Of a stretch of 64,000 nt of DNA, positions 9,614-21,069 are shown in pieces. The stretch lies in assembly GCF_007096355.1 (NCBI RefSeq), contig NZ_VKDF01000004.1:62357-126356 (forward strand), given 5' to 3'. The stretch is from Paracoccus sp. M683 (lineage in GTDB: Bacteria; Pseudomonadota; Alphaproteobacteria; Rhodobacterales; Rhodobacteraceae). The stretch's first letter is position 1; each line of letters opens with the position of its first letter. The notes beneath the pieces are model-generated. The model was not told the DNA's origin. It searched no databases and was given only the letters and a program-made list of their open reading frames with translations. A program made the position numbers and the translations under genes.

Positions 9614-10711
9614 ATGATCAAAAATCGCCCCATCACCGCTTTGGTGTTGCCGTTGCTTTGCCTGCCGCAATTAGCGTTGGCCCAGCAAGGCGACCTTCAG
9701 ACCCCGCCGGTCGACATCACCCTGAAGCAGGATTATCAGTTGCCCCAGGCCGATGCGCAAAGCCGGGCAATCCTGGCGGCGGCGCAGGGCTTTCTGGCCA
9801 GCCTGACCGCCGATCAGCGGGCTGCCGCAGTCTTTCCCTTCGCCGACAATACACAACGTTCGAACTGGTCGAATTTTCCTGATGGCGCGGTCAAGCGGCA
9901 GGGGGTGAAGCGCGGTGATCTGTCGGCCGAACAGATCGCCGCGCTGGATGCGTTGCTGGCGCAGGTTCTCAGTGCCGAGGGGGTGCGGAACATCCGCTAT
10001 CAGCTGGCAGGCGACGACGCGCTTGGGGCGACCGATCAGGGCGGCGGTGGTGGGCCGATGCCGGTGAATTTCGGCAGCGGGTTCTATTACGTCTCGTTTC
10101 TGGGTGAGCCATCGGAAACCGCGCCCTGGATGTTGCAGTTCGGTGGTCATCATCTGGCGATCAACGCAACCGTCTTTGGCCCCGATCTGTCATTCTCTCC
10201 CATGCTCACCGGGGGCGAGCCGCTGCATATCACCATCGACGGCGTGGAAATCTATACCACCGAGGCAGAGACCCTTGCCGCCCAGGCCCTGCTGGACAGT
10301 CTGAATGATGATCAGAAAAAGCAGGCGATCCGCAGCGACAAGGCGATCAACCTGCTGCTGGGGCCGGGCGAATACGGCACGGTCCTGGCGCCCGAGGGCA
10401 TCAAGGGCAGCGATCTGGAGGAACCCCAGCAGGAATTGCTGCTGGATCTGATCCACACGCGGCTGGGTTTTGCCAATGATGACGATTCCGCCGCAATGAT
10501 GGCCGAGGTCGAGGCCGGTCTGGATCAGACCTGGTTTGGCTGGTGGGGGCCGCAGGGCCAGCCTGGCGCGGCCTATTTCCGGGTCACCGGGCCCTCGCTG
10601 GCGCTGGAATATGCGCCGCAGGACGGCGACGGCGACCCCACCGATCACGCCCATAACATGTATCGCAACCCGCTGAACGACTATGGCACCGCATGGATCG
10701 CGGCGGACTGA
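9614..10711 (+). CDS. Secreted DUF3500-family protein
   Basis: 365 aa with a Sec signal peptide (MIKNRPITALVLPLLCLPQLALA, cut before QQGD). The mature part fits DUF3500: LASLTADQRAAAVFPFADNTQRSNWSNFP near its start, AEGVRNIRYQL and LQFGGHHLAINATVFG in the middle, and a His/Asp-rich end (DGDGDPTDHAHNMYRNPLNDYG). ATG 9614 was chosen because AAAGGA lies about 9 nt upstream and the frame from there begins a clean signal peptide. The stop overlaps the start of the DUF1007 gene (TGATG), so the two are coupled. Molecular function is unknown; the HHL and HAH residues could bind metal. Confidence 0.82.
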   Translation: MIKNRPITALVLPLLCLPQLALAQQGDLQTPPVDITLKQDYQLPQADAQSRAILAAAQGFLASLTADQRAAAVFPFADNTQRSNWSNFPDGAVKRQGVKRGDLSAEQIAALDALLAQVLSAEGVRNIRYQLAGDDALGATDQGGGGGPMPVNFGSGFYYVSFLGEPSETAPWMLQFGGHHLAINATVFGPDLSFSPMLTGGEPLHITIDGVEIYTTEAETLAAQALLDSLNDDQKKQAIRSDKAINLLLGPGEYGTVLAPEGIKGSDLEEPQQELLLDLIHTRLGFANDDDSAAMMAEVEAGLDQTWFGWWGPQGQPGAAYFRVTGPSLALEYAPQDGDGDPTDHAHNMYRNPLNDYGTAWIAAD

Positions 10712-11256
10712 TGCGGGGCGCATGTCTGGCGGTTGCGCTTGCGGTGGTTGGCGGTGGCGCGCTGGCGCATCCGCACCAGTATTTCGATCAGCAAGTGGCG
10801 TTGACCCTGGGGACAAAGCGGGCCGACATATCAGTGGTTATCATCCCCTCGGTCGATGGCGCCGCCTCGCTGGTCAGCGATCTGGATGCCGACCAGGATG
10901 GGCAGTTATCGCAACCAGAGGCCAACGCCTTCGCAAACGATCTGCTGGCGGGACTGTCGCTGATGGTCGATGGCGCGGCGGTCATCCTGCCGACGCCAAT
11001 GCTGACCCTGCCTCCGGTCGAGGCGCTGTCAACCGGTGCGGCGGGGATCAGGCTGGACGTGGGGGTCGATCTGGTGCTGGCCGAGCGGCAGGATCACAGC
11101 GTAACGCTGGCCGTTGCTTATGACCGCTATGACCACGACTGGTTTATCCAGCCCTATCTTAAACCCGATTTTGCGGCGCTGATGGGGCAGGTGGCGATAA
11201 CGCGATCTGCGGCAGGGGATCGCGCGACCGTCGAGTTTCGGTCGAAGCAGCCCTGA
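10711..11256 (+). CDS. Secreted DUF1007-family protein with EF-hand-like loop
   Basis: 181 aa. Signal peptide MRGACLAVALAVVGGGALA, then the DUF1007 hallmark AHPHQYFDQQV at the mature N-terminus. A canonical EF-hand-like loop, DLDADQDGQLSQPEA, lies at about residues 55-69. DUF1007 proteins usually accompany Ni/Co transporters (RcnA/NikO types), where the HPH end is thought to handle metal. No such transporter is next to it here; the partner is the DUF3500 protein, with a 1-nt start/stop overlap. Confidence 0.8.
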   Translation: MRGACLAVALAVVGGGALAHPHQYFDQQVALTLGTKRADISVVIIPSVDGAASLVSDLDADQDGQLSQPEANAFANDLLAGLSLMVDGAAVILPTPMLTLPPVEALSTGAAGIRLDVGVDLVLAERQDHSVTLAVAYDRYDHDWFIQPYLKPDFAALMGQVAITRSAAGDRATVEFRSKQP

Positions 11257-11262
11257 CAGGGG

Positions 11263-11655
11263 CTAGAATTTCGACAGGTCAGGATCGGTGGCCAGCATCC
11301 CCTTGCGCCAGTCGGGCACGGGATAGGGCTCGGGCCAGAACTCGGTCTGGCGGGCAATGCGATCATCGCGCAGCTGGTGAAAGCTGATGACGCGGACGGC
11401 AATGCCCAGTTCGTGATTGATGACGCGCACATCACTGGCGGCGTGGTCGGCCTCGGTCACGACTGAAATCACTTCGAACAGCCAGCTTTTCTGACCCGGA
11501 AAGGCGCTGTTCAGCCGGATAAAATCGGCACGGCCCCGGATCAGCTCGGCAGATTGCGGCATGATCCCGAGAAAGTCCTCGGTCAGGAAATGATCCGCCA
11601 CGGCAGCCCAGTCATTGCCGTTCATGGCGGTCCAGAAATCGCGGATCAGGGACAT
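11263..11655 (-). CDS. NTF2-like/SnoaL-like small protein
   Basis: 130 aa, one cone-shaped alpha+beta barrel predicted. The pattern FWTAMNGNDWAAVADHFLTEDF, RGRADFIRLN and VRVISFHQLRDDRIARQTEFW is typical of the nuclear transport factor 2 fold (polyketide cyclase SnoaL and steroid isomerase relatives). Such proteins bind or isomerise small hydrophobic ligands, but no substrate can be inferred. It converges with the DUF1007 gene (6-bp gap) and stands alone on its strand. Confidence 0.75.
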   Translation of the reverse strand: MSLIRDFWTAMNGNDWAAVADHFLTEDFLGIMPQSAELIRGRADFIRLNSAFPGQKSWLFEVISVVTEADHAASDVRVINHELGIAVRVISFHQLRDDRIARQTEFWPEPYPVPDWRKGMLATDPDLSKF

Positions 11656-11837
11656 GGCGATCCTCCTTTGGACAACCGCCCGATCATGCGCCGAAACCGC
11701 CGTTCAGCCAAGGCCCGCCGGGCGGCCGATGGACAGGACGGGCATCATTGGCCCATGTGGCAAACCAGACGACAAGCCCATATGCGCAGGCCCACCGACC
11801 TTGTTGTCGCAAAAGGAACCGGGTCCCAAAATGCAGA

Positions 11838-11864
11838 AATGCCCCGCCAGACCGGCGGGGCATT
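11838..11864 (-). terminator. Terminator downstream of tig
   Basis: Perfect 11-bp inverted repeat (11838-11848 with 11854-11864, core GCCCCGCC) around a 5-nt loop, starting 23 bp beyond the tig stop. On the minus strand it is followed by a short T-rich stretch. Confidence 0.75.
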
Positions 11865-11886
11865 CCTCATTCTGCTGTTGCGACGC

Positions 11887-13221
11887 TTACAGTTCGTCCA
11901 GCGCCTCGACGGCCTTTTCCAGATCCTCTTTCGAGACATCCTTGTCCTTGACCTTTGCGCCTTCGGCGATGTGGTCGACGACCTTGTCCTCGAAGATCGG
12001 TGCGCGCAGCTGCTGCTGGGCGCCCTGATTCTGCTGGATAAACTCGAAGAAGGCGCGTTCCTGACCCGGATATTGGCGGGCGGCGTTCATCACGGCCTGC
12101 GTCATTTCCTGGTCGGTCACGTTGATTTCGGCCTTCTGACCGATATCGGCCAGCAGCAGGCCCAGGCGCACGCGGCGTTCGGCCAGTTTCTTGTGCTCGT
12201 CGGTCGGGTCGATCTGGCCGTGGTTATGGCCGTGATCGTCCGGGTGTTCCTCGTGATACAGCTGATGCGCGATCTGGGCGGCCTCGGCTTCGACCAGCGA
12301 CTGCGGCAGCTCAAAGCTGACCATGCCATCCAGTTGATCCAGCAGGGCACGCTTCAGCACGGCGCGCGAGGCACCGGCATATTCGGCCTCCAGCCGCTCT
12401 GCGATCTGCTTTTTCAGCGATTCCAGATCCTCGGCACCAAAGCGCTTGGCCAGTTCGTCATCCAGCTCGGCGGCCTTGGGCGCCTTGACGGCCTTGACGG
12501 TGGTTTCGAAGATCGCGTCCTTGCCGGCCAGGTGCGCAGCACCATATTCCTCGGGGAATTTGACCTCGACCTTGACCTCGTCACCGACCTTGGCGCCGGT
12601 CAGCTGTTCCTCGAAACCGGGAATGAAGCTGCCCGAACCCAGGACCAGCGGGTAATCCTCGGCTGCGCCGCCCTCGAAGGCCTCGCCGTCGACAAAGCCC
12701 TTGAAGTCGATGACGACCTGATCGCCCTCTTTCGACTTGGTGCCTTTCTTGCGGTCCTCGAAATTCTGGGCGTTCTTGGCCAGATTTTCCAGCGCCTCGG
12801 TGACCTGAGCGTCCTCGGCCTTTACCTTCAGGCGTTCCAGCTTGATCTTGGACAGGTCCAGCTCGGGGATCTGGGGCAGGGTTTCGTATTCGACATTGAC
12901 GACGACATCGTCGCCCTCTTTCCAGTTTTCGCCATCAGCCATCTCGATCTTGGGCTGGGCGGCCGGACGATCGCCCGAGCTTTCCAGGTGATCGCGCAGC
13001 GCGCCGTCGATCGATTCCTGCATGGCTTCGCCCATCAGGCGCTGGCCGAACTGTTTTTTCAGCAGCGCCATCGGGACCTTGCCCTTGCGAAAGCCCTTCA
13101 TCTCGATCTCGGGCTGTGCCTCTTTCAGCTTGCCGTCCACGGCGGCAGCCAACTCGGCTCCGGTCAGGGTGATCTGGTAGCCGCGCTTGAGACCGTCGTT
13201 TTGGGTTTCCGTGACCTGCAT
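11887..13221 (-). CDS. tig: Trigger factor (ribosome-associated chaperone)
   Basis: Chaperone and peptidyl-prolyl isomerase that docks at the ribosomal exit tunnel. 444 aa. The N-terminal ribosome-binding domain carries the signature GFRKGKVP (about residues 43-50). The FKBP-like PPIase domain (about 155-240) includes [20 protein letters not shown] and [21 protein letters not shown], and the C-terminal helical chaperone domain follows. The ATG at 13221 gives [18 protein letters not shown] tRNA-Leu gene lies 20 bp upstream on the same strand. Confidence 0.96.
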   Translation of the reverse strand: MQVTETQNDGLKRGYQITLTGAELAAAVDGKLKEAQPEIEMKGFRKGKVPMALLKKQFGQRLMGEAMQESIDGALRDHLESSGDRPAAQPKIEMADGENWKEGDDVVVNVEYETLPQIPELDLSKIKLERLKVKAEDAQVTEALENLAKNAQNFEDRKKGTKSKEGDQVVIDFKGFVDGEAFEGGAAEDYPLVLGSGSFIPGFEEQLTGAKVGDEVKVEVKFPEEYGAAHLAGKDAIFETTVKAVKAPKAAELDDELAKRFGAEDLESLKKQIAERLEAEYAGASRAVLKRALLDQLDGMVSFELPQSLVEAEAAQIAHQLYHEEHPDDHGHNHGQIDPTDEHKKLAERRVRLGLLLADIGQKAEINVTDQEMTQAVMNAARQYPGQERAFFEFIQQNQGAQQQLRAPIFEDKVVDHIAEGAKVKDKDVSKEDLEKAVEALDEL

Positions 13222-13241
13222 GTCCTATCCTTCATCCAACT

Positions 13242-13326
13242 TGGTGCGGGTGGAGGGACTTGAACCCCCACGCCTTGCGGCGCCAGAACCTAAATCTGGT
13301 GCGTCTGCCAATTTCGCCACACCCGC
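13242..13326 (-). tRNA. tRNA-Leu (anticodon UAG), CCA encoded
   Basis: Read on the minus strand: acceptor stem GCGGGTG/CACCCGC, D-arm, anticodon stem CCAGA/TCTGG around loop TTTAGGT (anticodon UAG), a class II variable arm (GCGCCGCAAGGCGT) and T-arm GGTTCAAGTCC. The 3' CCA is at 13242-13244. Length and long variable arm fit leucine. Confidence 0.95.
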
Positions 13327-13412
13327 ATATGTCAAACGGGCAGGCTGGCAGCCCGCCGCGCAAATTCCGCGCCCTCTTAGCAAAGCGTCAGGCCGGGTGC
13401 GAGGGGATTCTT

Positions 13413-15662
<2,250 letters not shown>

Positions 15663-15730
15663 ACCAGCGACCGACAGTTGAATTCCGACCCGGCCGCCGT
15701 GCCGGGTCGGCCTACGCAGAAAGGGAAGAA

Positions 15731-17137
15731 ATGAAAACCAAAGATGTTCTGGATCTGATGGAAGCGGAAGAGATCGCCTATGTCGACGTCCGCTTCACCG
15801 ATCCCAAAGGCAAGTTGCAGCATGTGACGCTGATCCGCGACGAGGTCGACGAGGATTTCTTTGAAGAAGGCTTCATGTTCGACGGCTCGTCGATTGCCGG
15901 CTGGAAGTCGATCGACCAGTCCGACATGAAACTGATCCCCGATCCGTCCAGCGTCTATATCGACCCGTTCTATGCCGAAAAGACCCTGTGCGTGCATTGC
16001 AACGTGGTCGAGCCGGACACGGGCGAGGCCTACAGCCGCGATCCGCGTGGCACCGCCGTCAAGGCCGAGGCCTATCTGAAATCCACCGGCATCGGCGATG
16101 TCGCCTATTTCGGCCCCGAGGCCGAGTTCTTCCTGTTCGACGACGTGCGCTATGCCGTCTCGCCGCAGAAGGTCGGCTATGAAATCGACGCCGCTGACGC
16201 CGCATGGAACACCGACGCCCAGTATGAAATGGGCAACCAGGCCCACCGTGCGCCGCTGAAGGGCGGGTATTTCCCGGTGAACCCGATCGACGCCGGCCAG
16301 GACATCCGCGGCGAGATGCTGTCGACGATGAAGCGCATCGGCATGAAGGTCGACAAGCACCATCACGAGGTCGCCACCGCCCAGCACGAATTGGGCATGG
16401 TGTTCGGCACCCTGACCGCGCAGGCCGACAACCTTCAGAAATACAAATACGTCATCCACAACGTCGCCCATGCCTATGGCAAGACCGCGACCTTCATGCC
16501 CAAGCCGATGAAGGGCGATAACGGGTCGGGCATGCATGTGAACATGTCGATCTGGAAGGATGGCAAGCCTGTCTTCGCCGGCGACAAATATGCCGACCTG
16601 TCGCAGGAAGCGCTGTGGTTCATCGGTGGTATCCTGAAGCACGCCAAGGCGCTGAACGCGCTGACGAACCCGGCGACCAACAGCTACAAGCGTCTGATCC
16701 CCGGCTTCGAGGCCCCGGTTCTGCGCGCCTATTCCGCCCGCAACCGGTCGGGCTGCGTGCGTATTCCGTGGACCGAATCGCCCAAGGCCAAGCGCGTGGA
16801 AGCCCGCTTCCCCGATCCCGCGGCCAACCCCTATCTGGCCTTTGCAGCCTTGCTGATGGCCGGTCTGGACGGCATCAAGAACAAGATTGATCCGGGCCCT
16901 GCGTCGGACAAGGACCTGTACGATTTGCCGCCGGAAGAACTGGCCGAGATCCCGACCGTCTGCGGCAGCCTGCGCGAAGCGCTGGAAGAGCTGGAGAAGG
17001 ACATGGACTTCCTGCTGGCCGGTGACGTGTTCACCCGCGATCAGGTGGAAGGCTACATGGCCCTGAAATGGGAAGAGGTCTATGCCTATGAGCACACCCC
17101 TCACCCGGTCGAATACCTGATGTATTATTCGGTCTGA
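15731..17137 (+). CDS. glnA: Glutamine synthetase, type I
   Basis: Makes glutamine from glutamate, ammonia and ATP; dodecameric. 468 aa. Visible motifs are [13 protein letters not shown], the metal-ligand region [36 protein letters not shown] and [15 protein letters not shown]. Tyr397 in LYDLPPEE is at the exact position of the adenylylation site, so activity is expected to be controlled by GlnE and the PII protein encoded upstream. It follows glnB by 68 bp with a purine-rich RBS and is closed by a strong terminator. Confidence 0.98.
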   Translation: MKTKDVLDLMEAEEIAYVDVRFTDPKGKLQHVTLIRDEVDEDFFEEGFMFDGSSIAGWKSIDQSDMKLIPDPSSVYIDPFYAEKTLCVHCNVVEPDTGEAYSRDPRGTAVKAEAYLKSTGIGDVAYFGPEAEFFLFDDVRYAVSPQKVGYEIDAADAAWNTDAQYEMGNQAHRAPLKGGYFPVNPIDAGQDIRGEMLSTMKRIGMKVDKHHHEVATAQHELGMVFGTLTAQADNLQKYKYVIHNVAHAYGKTATFMPKPMKGDNGSGMHVNMSIWKDGKPVFAGDKYADLSQEALWFIGGILKHAKALNALTNPATNSYKRLIPGFEAPVLRAYSARNRSGCVRIPWTESPKAKRVEARFPDPAANPYLAFAALLMAGLDGIKNKIDPGPASDKDLYDLPPEELAEIPTVCGSLREALEELEKDMDFLLAGDVFTRDQVEGYMALKWEEVYAYEHTPHPVEYLMYYSV

Positions 17138-17156
17138 TCGGTCGGATGGAAATCGG

Positions 17157-17184
17157 AAAGGGCGCCTGTCAGGCGCCCTTTTTT
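17157..17184 (+). terminator. Rho-independent terminator of glnBA
   Basis: Perfect 11-bp stem (AAAGGGCGCCT with AGGCGCCCTTT) with a 3-nt loop and a run of six T ending at 17184, starting 20 bp after the glnA stop. Confidence 0.93.
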
Positions 17185-17194
17185 CATGACCCGC

Positions 17195-18001
17195 TCAGGC
17201 GCGCTCGGCGGCCTTGGCCCGATCCCACAGGGCATCCATCTCGGCCAGGTTGCTGTCCTCGGGGCGGCGGCCCTGTTCGGCCAGCGCGGCCTCGATGGCG
17301 CCAAAACGGCGGGTGAATTTGGCATTGGCCCCGCGCAAGGCCTGTTCCGGGTCGATCTTCAGATGCCGCGCCAGATTGGCCATGACGAACAGCAGATCGC
17401 CAAATTCCTCGGTCAGCGCATCGGGGTCGGTGCCTTCGCGCGCCTCGACCAGTTCGGCGGCCTCCTCGGTGATCTTGGCCAGCACGTCGCCGGGGCCGGG
17501 CCAGTCGAACCCGACGCGCGCGGCGCGGTTTTGCAGCTTGATCGCGCGCGTCAGCGCCGGCAGGCCAAGCGCCACGCCGTCCAACACGCCCTTTTCGGCC
17601 TTGCCGGCGCGTTCCACGGCCTTGATCGCCTCCCAGTCCTTGACCTGCTGCTCGGCCGATTTGTCGCGCGATTCATCGCCATAGACATGCGGGTGCCGGG
17701 CGATCAGCTTGTCGCTGATCCGCCGCGCGACCTCGGCGAAATCGAACATGTCCTTCTCGGCCGCCATCTGGGCGTGAAACACCACCTGCAACAGCAGATC
17801 GCCCAACTCGCCCGGAAATTCGCCCCAGGCCTGGCGGTCGATGGCATCGGCCACCTCATGCGCCTCTTCGATCGTATAGGGTGCGATGGATGCGAAATCC
17901 TGCTCGATATCCCAGGGGCAGCCGCTGCTGGGGTCGCGCAGATCGGCCATGATGCCGATCAGGCGGGCGATCTGGGCCTGTGCTTCGCTGGTGTCACGCA
18001 T
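17195..18001 (-). CDS. mazG: Nucleoside triphosphate pyrophosphohydrolase MazG
   Basis: Hydrolyses (d)NTPs to NMPs plus pyrophosphate, a house-cleaning activity that also tempers (p)ppGpp responses. 268 aa with two MazG repeats. The first has LRDPSSGCPWDIEQDF and the metal-binding EEAHEVADAI then GELGDLLLQVVFHAQMA. The second has the parallel KITEEAAELVEA and EEFGDLLFVMANLARHL. The ATG at 18001 gives MRDTSEAQAQIARLIGIM; the upstream in-frame extension is not family-like. It converges with glnA across the terminator and is divergent from the M20 hydrolase (67 bp between starts). Confidence 0.94.
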   Translation of the reverse strand: MRDTSEAQAQIARLIGIMADLRDPSSGCPWDIEQDFASIAPYTIEEAHEVADAIDRQAWGEFPGELGDLLLQVVFHAQMAAEKDMFDFAEVARRISDKLIARHPHVYGDESRDKSAEQQVKDWEAIKAVERAGKAEKGVLDGVALGLPALTRAIKLQNRAARVGFDWPGPGDVLAKITEEAAELVEAREGTDPDALTEEFGDLLFVMANLARHLKIDPEQALRGANAKFTRRFGAIEAALAEQGRRPEDSNLAEMDALWDRAKAAERA

Positions 18002-18068
18002 TGCATTTCCCCGTGTTTCCTGCGCCAATGCGTGCCACCTGCCACAGCCCGGAGCCCAAGTCCACATC

Positions 18069-19244
18069 ATGCCCGTCCTGAACCGCATCGCTGAATTCGG
18101 CCCCGACATGACCCGCTGGCGGCGCCATCTGCATCAGCATCCCGAACTGGGCTTTGAGTGCCACCAGACCGCGGCTTTCGTCGCCGAGCGACTGCGCGAG
18201 TTCGGCGTGGACGAGATCCACGAAGGTATTGGCCGCACCGGCATCGTGGCGATCATCAAGGGGCAGGGGACCGGACCGACCATCGGGCTGCGCGCGGATA
18301 TGGATGCCCTGCCGATGGACGAGGAAACGGGGGCTGAATGGGCCTCGACCGTGCCGGGGCGGATGCATGCCTGCGGCCATGACGGGCACACGACCATGCT
18401 GCTGGGGGCCGCGCGCTATCTTGCCGAGACGCGCAATTTCGCGGGTCGCGTGGCGCTGATCTTTCAGCCGGCGGAAGAGGATGGCGGCGGCGGCGATGCC
18501 ATGGTCCGCGACGGCATGATGGATCGTTTCGATATCGCCCGCGTTTTCGCGCTGCATAACAATCCGGGGCAGGATGCGGGGTCGTTCCAGACCACGCCGG
18601 GGCCGATCATGGCGTCGGTCGACAATTTCCACATCCACCTGCGCGGGCGCGGTGGCCATGCCGCCATGCCGCATCTGACCGCCGATCCGATCGTGGCGGC
18701 GGTGGGGATCGTCAGCGCGATCCAGACCATTTCCAGCCGCAACCACTATGCGATGGACGATCTGGTCATCTCGGTCACCCAGGTCCATGCCGGCAGCGCC
18801 GACAACATCGTCCCCGAGACCGCCTATATCTGCGGCACCATCCGCTGTTTTTCGGACGAGGTGCGCGAGATGGTATCGCGCCGCCTGCATCAGATCTGCG
18901 AGGGCCAGGCGGCGGCTTATGACATTGCCGTCGATCTGGACTATGAACATGGCTATCCCGCGACTGTGAATCACGAGGGCGAGACAGCCTTTGCCGTCGC
19001 AGCCGCCCGCGAGGTCGCCGGCGACGCCAATGTGATCGCCGAGTCCGGGCGCGAAATGGGGGCCGAGGACTTCAGCTATATGCTGCAACAGCGGCCCGGC
19101 TGCTATCTGTTCATCGGCCAGGGTGAGGGCGCCAGCGTCCACAACGCCAGCTATGATTTCAACGACCAGATCGCGCCCGTGGGTGCGACATTCTTTGCCC
19201 GGCTGGTCGAACGCGCACAGCCGCTGAAAACCGCCGCCCGCTAG
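18069..19244 (+). CDS. M20-family amidohydrolase (hippurate hydrolase/N-acyl amino acid deacylase type)
   Basis: 391 aa, di-metal peptidase-like deacylase. N-terminal RRHLHQHPELGFECHQTAAFVAE; metal-binding motifs MHACGHDGHTTMLLGAARYL and IFQPAEEDGGGGDAM; lid/dimerisation domain with GRGGHAAMPHLTADPIVAA; C-terminal GREMGAEDFSYMLQQRPG. These fit the HipO/AbgB/aminoacylase branch, which removes acyl groups from amino acids or conjugates; the true substrate cannot be read from sequence. The ATG at 18069 starts MPVLNRIAEF; upstream in-frame sequence overlaps mazG and has no homology. Confidence 0.9.
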   Translation: MPVLNRIAEFGPDMTRWRRHLHQHPELGFECHQTAAFVAERLREFGVDEIHEGIGRTGIVAIIKGQGTGPTIGLRADMDALPMDEETGAEWASTVPGRMHACGHDGHTTMLLGAARYLAETRNFAGRVALIFQPAEEDGGGGDAMVRDGMMDRFDIARVFALHNNPGQDAGSFQTTPGPIMASVDNFHIHLRGRGGHAAMPHLTADPIVAAVGIVSAIQTISSRNHYAMDDLVISVTQVHAGSADNIVPETAYICGTIRCFSDEVREMVSRRLHQICEGQAAAYDIAVDLDYEHGYPATVNHEGETAFAVAAAREVAGDANVIAESGREMGAEDFSYMLQQRPGCYLFIGQGEGASVHNASYDFNDQIAPVGATFFARLVERAQPLKTAAR

Positions 19245-19302
19245 GCCGGGCGCGCGACAGGGAAGCGGGGGCGGGTCGAGCCGCCCCCAGTCACCGCAGC
19301 GC

Positions 19303-19839
19303 TCAGACCGGGCCGCGAATTTCGCCGCGCGCGGGGTAGTCCTTGGCGATGACGAAATCCAGCGCACCCATGAAATCGGCGAAATGCGGCCGCACGAAGG
19401 GCATGGTCTGGACCGATCCGTAATACAGGGTCTGATCCGGCTTCACGATGAAAACGCCAGGTTCCGAGAACAGCGCGGGTTCCTCGATCCCGATCGAGGT
19501 CGTGCCCCGCCCGGCCGACAGATACAGCCCCCAATCCCGTGCTTTCTGCAAGGGAAGGTCATGGGCGATGCGCAGGTTAACGGCCCTGATCTTCCCGGCC
19601 ATTGTGGCGGCGCGCCCTGCATCGTCGGTGCTGATCGCGATCGTGCCAAGGCCGCGCTCGGCGAAATTCGGGGTCAGGCGCTCCAGCTCGGTCAGGTAGG
19701 TGGCGCAGATGGGGCAATGCAGGCCGCGATAGAAACAGATCAGCGTGCCGTTCGGGCCGGTTTCGGCTGACAGGTCGAAGGTGCCATGGGCAACCGTGGC
19801 CAATGTCAGGGCAGGGGTCTTTTCGCGGGGGGACAACAT
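19303..19839 (-). CDS. Peroxiredoxin-like AhpC/TSA-family protein
   Basis: 178 aa thioredoxin-fold protein. The redox centre is FYRGLHCPICATYLTEL (CxxC at about residues 42-45), with the AhpC/TSA-type TIAISTDDAGRA and LFSEPGVFIVKPDQTLYYG. It belongs to the redoxin group that keeps a CPxC pair rather than the classic PxxxTxxC. Likely reduces peroxides or disulfides in the cytoplasm (no signal peptide). The ATG at 19839 is preferred over an upstream TTG. Its start faces that of an AraC-type regulator 86 bp away, a usual layout for specific control. Confidence 0.85.
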   Translation of the reverse strand: MLSPREKTPALTLATVAHGTFDLSAETGPNGTLICFYRGLHCPICATYLTELERLTPNFAERGLGTIAISTDDAGRAATMAGKIRAVNLRIAHDLPLQKARDWGLYLSAGRGTTSIGIEEPALFSEPGVFIVKPDQTLYYGSVQTMPFVRPHFADFMGALDFVIAKDYPARGEIRGPV

Positions 19840-19925
19840 GAAACTTTCCTTCAATGATCTTGCAGCTTGGCTATGCCGGCTTTACGAACGGAAAAAATCC
19901 GAAATATACGACTGAAAGGATGATC

Positions 19926-20657
19926 ATGGGGCTGGATCGCCTGTCATCTCTGCTGGATCGGATGCGGCTTCGCATCGACGCCGCCTCGACCGGGCAGGCC
20001 AATATGGCCGGGATCGAGGCACCGGACGGTCAGGTTGACATTGTGCTGCAACCGCGGCGGACCGGCATTGCCACGACACCGGGACAGCGGGTTCTGTTTG
20101 CCTTTTCCGTCGATTTCGGCGGCGAGTTCAGCCCCGTGCTGACCGCCATGCCGGACCTGGTTCGCGAACCGGCGGGCGGCGACAGCGATACGGGCCGGCT
20201 TGCGGCCTTGCTGGCGGCCGAGCATGGCCAGCCGCGCTGTGGCGGGCCGGCGGTGATGGCGCGGCTGGCCGAGGTGCTGGTGGTCTGGATCCTGCGTCGC
20301 CAGATCGAAAAGGCGCCGGCCGCACCTGGGCTGTTCGGAGGGCTGGCCCATCCCCGCATCAGCCAGGCGCTGGTGGCGATGCATGACGCGCCCCAGAAGA
20401 TCTGGCGCAGCACCGATCTGGCCCAGATCGCCGGCCTGTCGCACAGCCATTTCAAGCAGGTCTTTGTGGAAACCGTTGGCGTGTCGCCGATGGCCTATCT
20501 GCGGCGTTGGCGGATGATTCTGGCACGGGATCAATTGCGGCAGGGCGCGCGTGTGGATCGCGTCGCCCGTCGGTCCGGCTATGGCGGGGCAGACGCCTTT
20601 TCTCGGGCCTATCGGCGCGAGTTCGGCATTCTGCCGGGCAGCGAACCCAGGGCGTGA
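19926..20657 (+). CDS. AraC-family transcriptional regulator
   Basis: 243 aa. The N-terminal half is a cupin-type effector domain (AraC_E-like, with CGGPAVMARLAEVLVVWILRRQI). The C-terminal half is the double helix-turn-helix domain: STDLAQIAGLSHSHFKQVFVETVGVSPMAYLRRWRM then RVDRVARRSGYGGADAFSRAYRREFG. It looks like the cupin_6 AraC type often found beside oxidoreductases. ATG 19926 is favoured because the AAGGA run is correctly spaced for it; ATG 19920 is too close. Divergent from the peroxiredoxin gene, its likely target. Confidence 0.88.
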   Translation: MGLDRLSSLLDRMRLRIDAASTGQANMAGIEAPDGQVDIVLQPRRTGIATTPGQRVLFAFSVDFGGEFSPVLTAMPDLVREPAGGDSDTGRLAALLAAEHGQPRCGGPAVMARLAEVLVVWILRRQIEKAPAAPGLFGGLAHPRISQALVAMHDAPQKIWRSTDLAQIAGLSHSHFKQVFVETVGVSPMAYLRRWRMILARDQLRQGARVDRVARRSGYGGADAFSRAYRREFGILPGSEPRA

Positions 20658-20672
20658 CGCCGTCGCAGACCG

Positions 20673-20960
20673 CTACATCTGGTCGATCAGGTCCAGCATT
20701 TCGGGGGGCAGCTGATCCTCGCGGATCGTATAGACCTGCTCGCCAGCCTGACGGCCGGTGACGCGGATCCGATAGACCATCATGTCGCTGCCCTTGGCCC
20801 GGACCGAGCGCGAGGCCAATTGGCTAAGATCGCGCGGCTCGAACATGTCGCAGATCTCCTGCCGCAGCGCCGGTGCCTGCCGGTCCACGTCGATCCGCTT
20901 GTTCAATCCAGCCGCCGCAAGCCCGCCAAAGCCGCCGCTGGACGAGATTTCAATGATCAT
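20673..20960 (-). CDS. Emfourin-type protealysin inhibitor
   Basis: 95 aa, starts MIIEISSSGGFGGLAAAGLN, the hallmark of emfourin-like inhibitors of protealysin-type M4 proteases, followed by an acidic middle and the VYRIRV...YTIREDQLPPEMLDLIDQM end. The characterised Serratia emfourin is a tight-binding inhibitor encoded beside protealysin. Here it lies 109 bp downstream of an M4 protease gene of the protealysin type on the same strand, so the pair fits the known protease-inhibitor bicistron. An earlier in-frame start at 21032 would add a non-homologous hydrophobic stretch and was not used. Confidence 0.8.
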   Translation of the reverse strand: MIIEISSSGGFGGLAAAGLNKRIDVDRQAPALRQEICDMFEPRDLSQLASRSVRAKGSDMMVYRIRVTGRQAGEQVYTIREDQLPPEMLDLIDQM

Positions 20961-21069
20961 GGCAATGCATCCAGCCGTTACCGTTGCGCAACTCATCATG
21001 CAAAAGATAGGCGCGGATGCCGATTCCGGCAAGATCGCCGAAAGGACAGGCCCCTCGGCGATCGGCAGG

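Noticed and set aside
11554..13263. 569-codon open frame opposite trigger factor
   Set aside because: Antisense shadow; trigger factor on the other strand is unmistakable and this frame is a Leu/Gly/Asp-rich artefact.
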